Positions 1-7,658 of a DNA stretch of 27,189 nt are shown here, piece by piece. A program made the translations under genes and the position numbers. The DNA is from DAOUAJ01 sp034433615 (lineage in GTDB: Bacteria > Chloroflexota > Anaerolineae > DUEN01), in assembly GCA_034433615.1 (NCBI GenBank), contig DAOUAJ010000119.1, positions 1 to 27,189 of the forward strand, read 5' to 3'. Positions within the stretch are counted from its first letter, which is position 1. Each line of letters starts with the position of its first letter. The notes under the pieces were generated by a model. It was given only the letters and a program-made list of their open reading frames with translations, was not told the origin of the DNA and ran no database searches.

Positions 1-381
1 AGCCTGCTTGGCGATGTCCGTTTCATCGAGCCAGAGGCCGGCCGGCGTGTCGTAAATCCGGTAGAGACGGGTGACCGCCGCGACCAGAGTAACAAGAAGA
101 ACAGCCGCCACGTCGAATCGGCGATACCACCTAGCTGGCCAGGGCGTGGTCCATTTCACACGTCCAGGTACAATATCCCCTGGCACGGCCAGGGCAAAGA
201 GCAGAGTGCCCAGCCCGAAAAGGACAGCCCCCACGGGCCAGGTGATCGCCCCCAGCCCCCACGGCAAAAGCTTTGCGCCGCTGAACTGGCGAGCCTGGCC
301 GAGGGCCCATTGTCCGGCAATGGCCAGGAAAATGGCCAGGACGGCAAGCAAGATAGGAGCAAGGGTTGGGGCACGTCTCAT
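1..381 (-). CDS. GT39-type membrane glycosyltransferase, N-terminal part (cut by window edge)
   Basis: Reading the minus strand from ATG at 381 gives an open frame of 127 codons running off the window start. It begins MRRAPTLAPILLAVLAIFLA and has hydrophobic segments at about residues 8-24, 48-75 and 104-115. It reaches the motif LWLDETDIAKQA at about 116-127, which matches the LDETDIA motif of the next gene upstream. In the PMT/ArnT superfamily the acidic pair in the first extracytoplasmic loop is part of the active site for transfer from a polyprenyl-phosphate sugar. The ribosome site GAGGG lies 6 nt before ATG, and the start is 13 nt after the stop of the preceding gene, so cotranscription is likely. 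This is the third paralogue of the tandem array; its C-terminal architecture is not visible. Confidence 0.8.
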   Translation of the reverse strand, partial: MRRAPTLAPILLAVLAIFLAIAGQWALGQARQFSGAKLLPWGLGAITWPVGAVLFGLGTLLFALAVPGDIVPGRVKWTTPWPARWYRRFDVAAVLLVTLVAAVTRLYRIYDTPAGLWLDETDIAKQA

Positions 382-394
382 GGCCTTCCCTCGT

Positions 395-3300
395 CTACCG
401 CGCCGTCAGGCGCAAATTCACCCAATCCACCGCATCGCTGCCCCCGGTCGGCCCCCCCTCATCGGTGCGCAGGACGAGGGTGCCGCCGCCGCTCACGTCC
501 AGGTCGAAGCTTAGCGCCGGATCAAAGACGTAGCGCGGCCCGCTCTCCCAGATCACCTGGCCATCCAGCTCCACCTGGAACCACGCTACGTTATCACCAA
601 TGGTGTCGCGATCCACACCGACGGCCCCGCTCAGCCGCGTGTACGCGCCGCGCAGGTCAAATCCGATCTCCGTCGGCCCAAACGTGCCAATGCCGCGGTC
701 GAACACACCGTCCTTGACCTTCAACAGCCGGTTTTGGAAATTCTCGTCCCGCCGGGGATGCGGCCATCGCTGATCTTGAATCATCATGCGCACCGCCGGC
801 AGATCACCCAATAGCCCGCCATCGGCAGAAAAGATCGGAATGCCCACAGCACCTTCAATAGGGATCCCAGATAACGCCTGCATCACGTCCGTCTGATCCC
901 AGGCCAGGGGTGCCTGACGGAGCGGCTGCCACGCTCCCCCTGGCGCGAGCCATTCCACATCCAGCACGTTCGAGCCACCGTAGTCGAAGTAGCGGATCTC
1001 CAGCGGCGCCCGCCCGGGCCCCAACGCGGCCACGCCCCCTCGCTCAGACGGGCCATGCAGCCCCCAGTGATCTACGAGGAGCTGACCCCCTACATACAGG
1101 CGAGAGCCGTCATCCGAGCGCAGGCGGAAACGGTACTCACCCGGTTGATTGACATCAAAGCCGCCCAGCCAGCGCACAGCGTAGGTCGCCAATCCACCGG
1201 CATTGTCCTCTAGTAGCAACGGGTCCAACGCCACCCGCACCGGCTTGCCGGAGAAGCGATCCCCCTCGTAGTAAGCAGCGATCAGCCCGCCGGCCGGTGG
1301 CATAACCGGCAACAAGCGCTCCAATGGCAGTGGCGACCACTCCTGCGCGCCTGGCGGCAGCCACTCGATCCCTCCAAACGGGCGTTGTGCCGTGTCCCCC
1401 GCTTCCTGAGCGTGAGTCCCCTCATCCGAGGGTGGCAACTCTGCAACTACCCGATCCAGGCGCAACGCGATCAGCCCCTCGGGCAGCCATAGCGCAGGGC
1501 CACCCGCCAGCGATACCGACTCTGCAAGCTCTCCTGTCAGGGAGACACGTCGCGACGACGCCGCCAATGTATCGTTCAGATAAAGCAACGCCGCCCCTAC
1601 CGACGGCTCCAACCGGAAGCGATAGACCCCCGCCTGCGTCAACCGCAGCCCGCCAGTGAGACGCTGGGCATAGGGCACCGACAACGGGATCGAAGGCGGG
1701 TCGGCCAGAGCGGTCACCACCGGCAATTCCTCTGCTGGTCGGCCGTCCATAATCGCCCCCGCCCAGAAGGACGCGTGCAGGCCACGACGAGCGGTGGCTT
1801 CAGCCGGGACAATGAATGTCGTGAAAAGATGGCGCCCCATCGGGTCGCGCACGACCTCGCGCCAGCCTTCCGGATAGTAGCGTTGCAGCAGGTCCACCGC
1901 CGGGTCCAGGTACGGCTCGACGATGTACACGGTGTCACCCGTGGCCTCCGGCGGCAATGGCACATGCTCCGGCAAGATCAGGCGCTCCGTGGCAAGGCCA
2001 GGGTTGATCACATCAATCGGTGAGAAGCCGTAAAACGCCCGACTCAGGTAAACATGCCAGCGGCCGGGCGTATCACCCACAACCTGCCGCAGGTACTGCC
2101 CAACCTGCGTCTGCCCTACGTTGAACTCAGTCCAGGCACCTGGCTGCCAACCCTGCCGGCTGAAGTACGTCGTCAGGCCGTCCAGCCCGGCCCAGGCCAC
2201 CACCGCCACCAACATCGCGGTAGCCAGATGATCGGCGGAGAGCGAGTCCACCTGCTCCCACGCGCTCCACAGGACCTCCAAAGCCAATCCGCATAGCAAC
2301 AGGAAGGCGGGCAGTACACCATAAATGCGAAAAGTGTTCGGCGCCCCCTGGGTGAGCACCCCCGCCGCCAGGAAGACGCCGCTCCAGATCAGCAGCAGCG
2401 CCGGGCCGGGCCGGAAAATAGTGCCCGCCACGTCATTCCGAGCGAGCCTGCGAGCGAGGAATCCCTGGCCTGACGGCCAAGACAGGCTCCACCTTTGCGA
2501 AGGAGAAGATTCCTCGTCGCAAACAGCGCTCCTCGGAATGACACCCGGCGGGAAAGGATTTTCATGCGCTGTGGCGCCGCGCCCGGCATGGGGAACTACC
2601 CTAAGTCCCCTGAAAAGGGAGGCCAGGGCATAACCCAGACCGATCACCAGGAGCGCGGCCGTGATCCCCTCAAGCTGCGGCGCGCCCGCCAGGTTGTGGC
2701 GCGGGTTGGTGTCGCCCCGATAGTGAAACGCTTGAACGTAGGCCAGCACGTTCTGCCAGATCGCTTTTCCTGACTCCAGAGTGTACAGCGGGTTGAATAC
2801 GGAGATCCCCTGCCCACGCTTCATGAACAGCAACGGGTCAGTCAGGTAGGTCCACCCCAACGGCGCGTACACCAGCAACGCCAACGCGTAGAAGGCCAGC
2901 ACCTGCCTCCCATGCCGGCGCAGGTAGCCCCAGGGAGAGATCGCCCGCCAGAGGATAAACAGCGTGGCGATGACAGGGATGGCGCGCGCCGCCTGATAAC
3001 CATATTGGCTTAACCCCATTGCTAACCCGCCAGCGATCCAGTAGCGCCAGCGACCGGTGTGGACACCTCGCCAGACCAGCCACAACACCAGGCAGACGAA
3101 GAAGGGTGTCAGCGCGTTGACGTGCCCCCAGCGAGCCACGTTGACCCCCCACCGCGACGTGGCGTAGAGCACGATCACCGCAGTCGCCACAGTGGGCCGC
3201 ACCATCTCCCGCGCCAACAGGTAGAGGGGCACCACGGCCAGCACACTGCCAACGACGGCCGGCAGCTTGACCGTCAGGTAGCCGGGGCCGAGCAGCCAGT

Positions 3301-3784
3301 AAAACAGGGCCACATAGTAGTGATAAGCCCAGGGCACCTCCAGCCGGGCGACCTGCCAGGGCCAGGGGCGAGCGCCCTGGACGATCTCTAACGCCTGGCG
3401 GGCGATGTCCGTCTCGTCCAACCCCAGGCCGGGCGGCACCTCGTCCAGGCGGTAGAGCCGCGCCCAGGCGGCCAGGGCCATGACCGCCAGCACCACGACG
3501 ACTTCCTTCCAGGCCGAACGCACCGCCAACCCCCCCACCGCGTCCACTGCCGGATCGGAGAGGACCCCCAGCAACACGGCCAGCGAGAGGAGGTAGAGGG
3601 CCAGGCCCACCATCCCCGGCTGCGCGTTAAGTCGCGCCAGGCCAGGCACAGCAGCCAGGCTATCTGGCAAACCGCGGTGGATCAGCACCCACTGGGCGGC
3701 TGCGGCCAGCCCCACCAGCGCTAACAGCCCTGCCCCGCGCATCCAACGCGCTCTTTGCGAGAGCGGCCCGACTCGCGTGATCAC
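395..3784 (-). CDS. GT39-type membrane glycosyltransferase with two PA14 domains and an NPCBM domain
   Basis: The predicted protein has 1129 aa. I chose GTG at 3784: it overlaps the upstream stop as GTGA and has GGAGG 6 nt before it. The longer frame to 3862 would overlap the neighbour by 82 bp. The N-terminal half is polytopic, with LGLDETD at about 121-127 (acidic pair D123/E124, numbered from the GTG) typical of the GT39/PMT_2 fold, which glycosylates at the outer face of the membrane using lipid-phosphate sugars. The outer C-terminal half shows a PA14-like domain (about 667-790), a second clearer PA14 (832-955, with YYEGDRFSG and RSDDGSRLYVGG) and an NPCBM-like domain (1000-1127, with VGVDRDT and DAVDWVNLRL). 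These are carbohydrate-binding folds. Residues about 415-453 are encoded by an inserted inverted repeat. The acceptor is unknown; cell-surface polysaccharide or glycoprotein synthesis is inferred. Confidence 0.85.
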   Translation of the reverse strand: MITRVGPLSQRARWMRGAGLLALVGLAAAAQWVLIHRGLPDSLAAVPGLARLNAQPGMVGLALYLLSLAVLLGVLSDPAVDAVGGLAVRSAWKEVVVVLAVMALAAWARLYRLDEVPPGLGLDETDIARQALEIVQGARPWPWQVARLEVPWAYHYYVALFYWLLGPGYLTVKLPAVVGSVLAVVPLYLLAREMVRPTVATAVIVLYATSRWGVNVARWGHVNALTPFFVCLVLWLVWRGVHTGRWRYWIAGGLAMGLSQYGYQAARAIPVIATLFILWRAISPWGYLRRHGRQVLAFYALALLVYAPLGWTYLTDPLLFMKRGQGISVFNPLYTLESGKAIWQNVLAYVQAFHYRGDTNPRHNLAGAPQLEGITAALLVIGLGYALASLFRGLRVVPHAGRGATAHENPFPPGVIPRSAVCDEESSPSQRWSLSWPSGQGFLARRLARNDVAGTIFRPGPALLLIWSGVFLAAGVLTQGAPNTFRIYGVLPAFLLLCGLALEVLWSAWEQVDSLSADHLATAMLVAVVAWAGLDGLTTYFSRQGWQPGAWTEFNVGQTQVGQYLRQVVGDTPGRWHVYLSRAFYGFSPIDVINPGLATERLILPEHVPLPPEATGDTVYIVEPYLDPAVDLLQRYYPEGWREVVRDPMGRHLFTTFIVPAEATARRGLHASFWAGAIMDGRPAEELPVVTALADPPSIPLSVPYAQRLTGGLRLTQAGVYRFRLEPSVGAALLYLNDTLAASSRRVSLTGELAESVSLAGGPALWLPEGLIALRLDRVVAELPPSDEGTHAQEAGDTAQRPFGGIEWLPPGAQEWSPLPLERLLPVMPPAGGLIAAYYEGDRFSGKPVRVALDPLLLEDNAGGLATYAVRWLGGFDVNQPGEYRFRLRSDDGSRLYVGGQLLVDHWGLHGPSERGGVAALGPGRAPLEIRYFDYGGSNVLDVEWLAPGGAWQPLRQAPLAWDQTDVMQALSGIPIEGAVGIPIFSADGGLLGDLPAVRMMIQDQRWPHPRRDENFQNRLLKVKDGVFDRGIGTFGPTEIGFDLRGAYTRLSGAVGVDRDTIGDNVAWFQVELDGQVIWESGPRYVFDPALSFDLDVSGGGTLVLRTDEGGPTGGSDAVDWVNLRLTAR
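2432..2542. repeat. 111-bp inverted-repeat element inserted in frame in the glycosyltransferase
   Basis: The element begins GTCATTCCGAG and ends CTCGGAATGAC, a perfect 11-bp terminal inverted repeat. An inner pair GAGGAATC / GATTCCTC adds to the palindrome. Its length is exactly 37 codons and the host frame stays open through it, encoding VIPRSAVCDEESS then FLARRLARND, a hydrophilic stretch between two membrane segments. The GTCATTCCGAGCGAG...GGAATGAC pattern is, from memory, a widespread short repeat in Chloroflexota and other genomes. A half-copy lies at 7292-7326. Confidence 0.75.
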
Positions 3785-6700
3785 GGCACACCTCCGATCG
3801 CGGCCGGATACAACACCGACGGTGGAACGACCTGGCGCGGTTGCCCCGGCGGCGCCCACCATAGCTCCAGTGCCTTCCCGCCCCCTTCCTGGTAGTAGTC
3901 AATACGGATAGCATGACGCCCCGCCGCCAGCGGCATACTCGCCTCCACGATGTTGACCCCGGCCGGGTTCACCCCCTCGCCGATGAGCTGGCCATCTATC
4001 CACACCCGCAACCCGTCATCCGCGTTGACACTGAAGAAATAACTGCCGTCTACAGGTGCCTCGATCTCCCCCTCAAAGCGGGCACTGAAGGGCGCCGGCC
4101 ACGGCTCGGGATCAGGCCAGGCGAACAGGACCACCGGCGACACCTGCTGAAAAACTGGCCGCCCGGACCACTCCTTGCCCTCAAAGTACGACCCTGACAG
4201 CCCATGGCTCCACGGCTCCACGGTGAAGAGCACGTCGCTCGGCACCGGTTCCGGCGCGCTGCCCGGGGATGTCCATAGGAGCCGGGCCACACCTGCCGCG
4301 CCCGGATCGGCTTGCGCCATGTGCAACCGGTGCAACCCCTTGCCCAACATGCGCGGCCCTTCCCACGATTGACCGTCCACCTCGATCAAGAGGCCACCCT
4401 CCCCTTGTAGATCATACACGCCTGTCCGACGCACGGCCAGGCTACCCTCCCACTCTGCTCGCACAGGCACCTCGCCGTTCGCCGGGCCGCCTGCCCCCCA
4501 TGTGACATCCGGTCCGCTACGCGCTCTGATCTCCCGGCCATCTGCCAGGATAAAACGGCCGTTCAACCCCTGGAGCGCGGCAATCTCCTCCCCCGGCACC
4601 GTTACGCTCAAATAGAGGGGCTGACCCTGCGGTCCTCGACGCATCTCTGCGGTGGTGCCTGGGTAGAATCGGGTGAACAACTCCAGCAGGTCGGCGTAGT
4701 GAACATCCAGCAGGAACAGAGCGTCAGCGCCTCCCTGATCGGGGAGCGGCAGATCCTCCGCTGGCTGGATCAACTGGTACGGCGGATGATCCAGCCCGCC
4801 GCCCCCTTCTCGCGTAGAGCGGTAGGTGATGAACCGTAGCGGTGAGAAGTAGTAGAGGCGAGGCGAGAGATAAAGCCGTTGCGTGGGCGGCCTGGCCGCC
4901 ACCTCGCGCGCCACAGCCGTCTCGGCCGGAGAGAACGCCACCCACACTCGCTCGTCCGTGGCCTGGGGGCCAAAGTACACACTCACATTCAGCCAGCCGG
5001 CCACCGCTAACGCGGCCGCGGCTACGCTGGCAACTGGGCAAGGGAGCGCGGGAGCACAGGAGCGGGGGAGCATCTGTGCAGAGGAGCGGAGGTGCCTGGG
5101 AGATAGGGTGACACGGTGACACGGTGACACGGTGACATAGAGATTCGTCCTGTCTTCGCGTCTTCGCGTCTCACCGTCTCCGTGTCTCTCCTTCTTCTCC
5201 TCGGCCCGTACCAGTCGCGCCCAAACCCACGTGACCTCCACTAGCGCGCCGCCGGCCAGTAACGCCACCGCCGGCACCACACCCAGCGTGCGGTAACCCT
5301 GCGGCGCCTCGCCCGCCGTGGACAGGATGCCACCCAGCAAGGTAATGGGGGGCCAGAACACCAACAACGCCCACCGGTGATCGCCGATCCGCCGGGCAGC
5401 CAGGCCCAGTCCCAACACGAACAAGATGCCGGTAACCGGATCCAACATGGGTTTTCCGGGCAGGTTGTGCCGCGGGTTGAAATCGCCACGCAGGTGGAAC
5501 ATTTTAAGGTGGGCAACTAAGCTACGGCGCACCACCTGCCAGGCCGTATTGGTCCGCTCAGGCGACTCTCGCCAGCGCCACGGCTGCGCCAGCAACGCCA
5601 GATCACCGCCGGCCCGCTCCACGTCGTGCGCGATGCTCACCTGCCGCGAGCGATTGAGGAAAGTGAAGGGGTTGCGCGCGTAGGTTTGGGCCAACGGTGC
5701 AAAGGTGGCTACATAGACCAGAACAAACAGTACCAACCCCCGCCAGGTGCGTCGCAAAAATCCCCGCTCAAAGATGATGCGATAGGTGAGATAAGCCACG
5801 ACGATGATGACCACCAGCCGGGAAGCCAGGTACGTGTACATCCCTAGCCCCAGACACAGCCCCGCCAGCGCGAAATCGCGCGCCCGGCGCTCACGCGTCG
5901 CCCGGATCAGGAAATACGTGGCCAGCAGTTGGAACAGCGGTGGCCCCACCTCATTCCATCCCCAACGACTCATGGTCAGATGCCAGCGCGCAAAGGCCAG
6001 AAAGGCGGTGCTGACCAGCGCTACAGCCGGGCCGAACAACAGCCGGGCCAGCGGATAGAGCGCCGCCACCGTCAGGATGGCCGGGATGAGCGAGGCTGCC
6101 TTTAGGGCGATGAAAGTAGTACCCAACAGGCGGAACAGCGCTACCAAGTAGTACGCGTAGAGCGAAGGGGTCTCAAACCAGCCGACGCCGAAGGGGGAAT
6201 CGGGTCGCCCCTCCATGATGCTAATGGCGTCCAGGGCGGCGTTGGTCTCGTCCACAAAGATGCCCGGCGGAATCTGGCCCAGCCGGTAAGTGCGCAGGGC
6301 GATGGCCAGCAGCAGGATCAGGGCCAACAGCCCCCATTCCACCCACATGGGCAAGGTGATCGGCAACACCGGATCGGCCGGCGCCGACTGATCGGACCAT
6401 GGCCCCAGCCGGCCGAACAGCCAACTTCCGGCCAGGAGCAAGATCAGCCCCACCGCCCAGCCGAAGGTGGCCGGCAGATCATACGCCAGCCGCCCCAGGC
6501 GCGAGAGTGCCCAAACCTCCAGGCCGAGACCGGCGATGAGCAACCCCAGTCCCACCGCAATCGCCCGATAGCCAGAATACCGCGCTGGAGGAGTGGTGGG
6601 CCGTGGCACCCGGTCCAGCTCAGTTCCGCTCAACCCCACCGCAGCCAGCACGGCGGCCACGAGGTAGAGCCACCACCCCCATCGCTCGCCGGCTGGCTGC

Positions 6701-6789
6701 CCCAGTTGGATCTGAGCCACGATGGCTACCAACACGGCAGCCAGGGAAATCAATGCGGAAATAAGACGTCGGAGGAAGAGCGAGTGCAA
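3781..6789 (-). CDS. GT39-type membrane glycosyltransferase with C-terminal PA14 domains
   Basis: The protein has 1002 aa. The start is TTG (MHSLFLRRLI) with GGGAGG about 9 nt upstream; no better ATG is in frame nearby. The N-terminal 520 residues are strongly hydrophobic (about 10-13 predicted membrane segments). The loop motif IFVDETNAALDA (D180/E181) and GWFETPSLYAYYLVALF fit the GT39/ArnT-like catalytic region. After a last hydrophobic segment (about 585-602) the outer part carries a degenerate PA14-like module (742-840) and a clear PA14 (863-995, with GSYFEGKEWSG, SVNADDGLRVWIDG and IRIDYYQEGGG). Residues about 530-588 (EEKKERHGDGETRRRED onward) are low-complexity sequence encoded by tandem repeats. 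It is the first gene of the three-gene array and overlaps the next gene by 4 bp (GTGA). Likely role: lipid-linked-sugar transfer at the cell surface. Confidence 0.85.
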   Translation of the reverse strand: MHSLFLRRLISALISLAAVLVAIVAQIQLGQPAGERWGWWLYLVAAVLAAVGLSGTELDRVPRPTTPPARYSGYRAIAVGLGLLIAGLGLEVWALSRLGRLAYDLPATFGWAVGLILLLAGSWLFGRLGPWSDQSAPADPVLPITLPMWVEWGLLALILLLAIALRTYRLGQIPPGIFVDETNAALDAISIMEGRPDSPFGVGWFETPSLYAYYLVALFRLLGTTFIALKAASLIPAILTVAALYPLARLLFGPAVALVSTAFLAFARWHLTMSRWGWNEVGPPLFQLLATYFLIRATRERRARDFALAGLCLGLGMYTYLASRLVVIIVVAYLTYRIIFERGFLRRTWRGLVLFVLVYVATFAPLAQTYARNPFTFLNRSRQVSIAHDVERAGGDLALLAQPWRWRESPERTNTAWQVVRRSLVAHLKMFHLRGDFNPRHNLPGKPMLDPVTGILFVLGLGLAARRIGDHRWALLVFWPPITLLGGILSTAGEAPQGYRTLGVVPAVALLAGGALVEVTWVWARLVRAEEKKERHGDGETRRREDRTNLYVTVSPCHRVTLSPRHLRSSAQMLPRSCAPALPCPVASVAAAALAVAGWLNVSVYFGPQATDERVWVAFSPAETAVAREVAARPPTQRLYLSPRLYYFSPLRFITYRSTREGGGGLDHPPYQLIQPAEDLPLPDQGGADALFLLDVHYADLLELFTRFYPGTTAEMRRGPQGQPLYLSVTVPGEEIAALQGLNGRFILADGREIRARSGPDVTWGAGGPANGEVPVRAEWEGSLAVRRTGVYDLQGEGGLLIEVDGQSWEGPRMLGKGLHRLHMAQADPGAAGVARLLWTSPGSAPEPVPSDVLFTVEPWSHGLSGSYFEGKEWSGRPVFQQVSPVVLFAWPDPEPWPAPFSARFEGEIEAPVDGSYFFSVNADDGLRVWIDGQLIGEGVNPAGVNIVEASMPLAAGRHAIRIDYYQEGGGKALELWWAPPGQPRQVVPPSVLYPAAIGGVP
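5026..5202. repeat. Low-complexity tract with 8-nt tandem repeats inside the coding region
   Basis: Four tandem copies of the 8-nt unit GGTGACAC (last copy ending in T) lie at 5107-5138. They are followed by short TCTTCGCG-type duplications (about 5153-5170) and preceded by GGAGC-rich sequence (5041-5095). The tract is read through in frame by the glycosyltransferase and encodes VTVSPCHRVTLSPRHL-like sequence. An 8-nt unit is not a multiple of three, so gain or loss of one copy would shift the frame. Confidence 0.7.
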
Positions 6790-6861
6790 AATGAGAGCCT
6801 CCCGCTGCTAGAGATCATTTTCGGATCAGGCGAGGACCACATCGTACTGCCTTGAAAAATC

Positions 6862-6907
6862 GCCCGGAAGTGACCGGTACTTCAGGAAGTGCCGGTCACT
6901 TCCGGGC
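6862..6907 (-). terminator. 46-nt palindrome acting as probable terminator of the kinase-like gene
   Basis: Perfect 16-bp arms (GCCCGGAAGTGACCGG at 6862-6877 and its complement at 6892-6907) enclose a further ACTTC-AG-GAAGT pairing. On the minus strand the hairpin contains the stop codon of the upstream gene (6896-6898) and is followed at once by GATTTTTC. This fits a rho-independent terminator separating that gene from the glycosyltransferase array. On the plus strand it is followed by only a short TTTT. Confidence 0.7.
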
Positions 6908-7252
6908 AGTTTTATACATGGCCAGGAACGCGTGCACGCGCTCGTACACCTGATCAGGCGTCAGGTCATCGGTCGCCACGCAGAGGTCGCAGTGCGCCCG
7001 CGCGTGCGCCAGCCGTTGCTGCTGTTCCGCCAAGAGCTCCGGTGACCAGTCTGGGCGGGAGAGACGACGCACCAACGTATCCAGCCGGGCGTCCAGGAAG
7101 ATTAAAACGTCCGGCGGGTTGATGCGTCGCCACATGTCTGGCACGTAGGAATGCTCCTGCAGGCAATGATGGGCATCATAGCCGGCCGTGCGCAGCCGAT
7201 CCACCAACACTGACTTGCCTGCGGCGCACGGCCCCACGACTTTGATGCGCAT
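6896..7252 (-). CDS. Small P-loop NTPase, nucleotide-kinase-like
   Basis: The protein has 118 aa from ATG at 7252 (MRIKVVGPCAAGKS); a GTG four codons earlier is also possible, but the ATG places the P-loop at residues 7-14 (GPCAAGKS) as usual for small kinases, with AGGTG about 10 nt upstream. GYDAHHCLQEHSYVPDMW and the later PDVLIFLDARLDTLVRR resemble the Walker B/strand and sugar- or nucleotide-kinase lid region. The length and the RLSRPDW segment suggest an adenylate- or shikimate-kinase-type fold, but the substrate cannot be named. Its stop lies inside a terminator palindrome, so it is probably transcribed separately from the glycosyltransferases. Confidence 0.7.
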   Translation of the reverse strand: MRIKVVGPCAAGKSVLVDRLRTAGYDAHHCLQEHSYVPDMWRRINPPDVLIFLDARLDTLVRRLSRPDWSPELLAEQQQRLAHARAHCDLCVATDDLTPDQVYERVHAFLAMYKTARK

Positions 7253-7291
7253 GGCCAACAACACCTATCCGACTTCACCTCAACGAGACCT

Positions 7292-7326
7292 GATCATTCT
7301 AAGGAGCGGAGCGACGAAGAATCTCC
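7292..7326. repeat. Diverged half-copy of the GTCATTCC-type repeat
   Basis: GATCATTCTAAGGAGCGG followed by GCGACGAAGAATCTC closely resembles the left arm of the 111-bp element at 2432 (GTCATTCCGAGCGAG...GAGGAATCC). The matching right arm is not present. It sits between the kinase-like gene and the phosphatase remnant, so it is a likely decayed repeat. Confidence 0.5.
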
Positions 7327-7336
7327 CCTTTTCAGA

Positions 7337-7652
7337 TCAGAATGGAGGCAATGGAAAGCTCACCTCCAGGCGACGAGCGCCATCGGCCGGTCCCCCCTCG
7401 GTCACACAGACCACCAGCACGCTGATGTCATCGTGAGGGCGGCCGTGATCCAGTGCCAGGGCTTCGGTCAGGACCGCGTCGGCCAGGGCGCGGGCGTCAC
7501 CCGGACATTCGCGGTGGAAGCGGGCAGCCAGAGCCGAAACGTCCAATTGCTGGTGATCGCGCACGCCAGCCGACCAGACGCCGTCCGTCGCCGCCACCAC
7601 CGTAGTCTCCCCCTCGATTGGCTACTTTTGCCACCGCTGCCCGAATCTGCAT
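7337..7652 (-). pseudogene. Remnant of a PP2C/SpoIIE-type phosphatase with central deletion and frame shift
   Basis: The 3' portion (about 7618-7337) encodes a typical phosphatase C-terminus: EGETTVVAATDGVWSAG, then GRPHDDISVLVV near the end, where the DD pair normally binds metal in PP2C/SpoIIE folds. The upstream frame is closed by TAG just before this piece. A separate frame from ATG at 7652, 6 nt past the stop of the cca gene, reads MQIRAAVAKVAN, which looks like the N-terminus of the same family. The roughly 150 residues that should lie between are missing and the two pieces are in different frames. I therefore read it as a gene collapsed by an internal deletion. The family assignment is from memory; an assembly error is possible. 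Confidence 0.55.
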
Positions 7653-7658
7653 GTCCTT

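Noticed and set aside
5107..5138. Possible origin-type iterons
   Set aside because: The 8-nt units are too short and GC-rich, lie in a coding region, and no replication genes or DnaA boxes are near.
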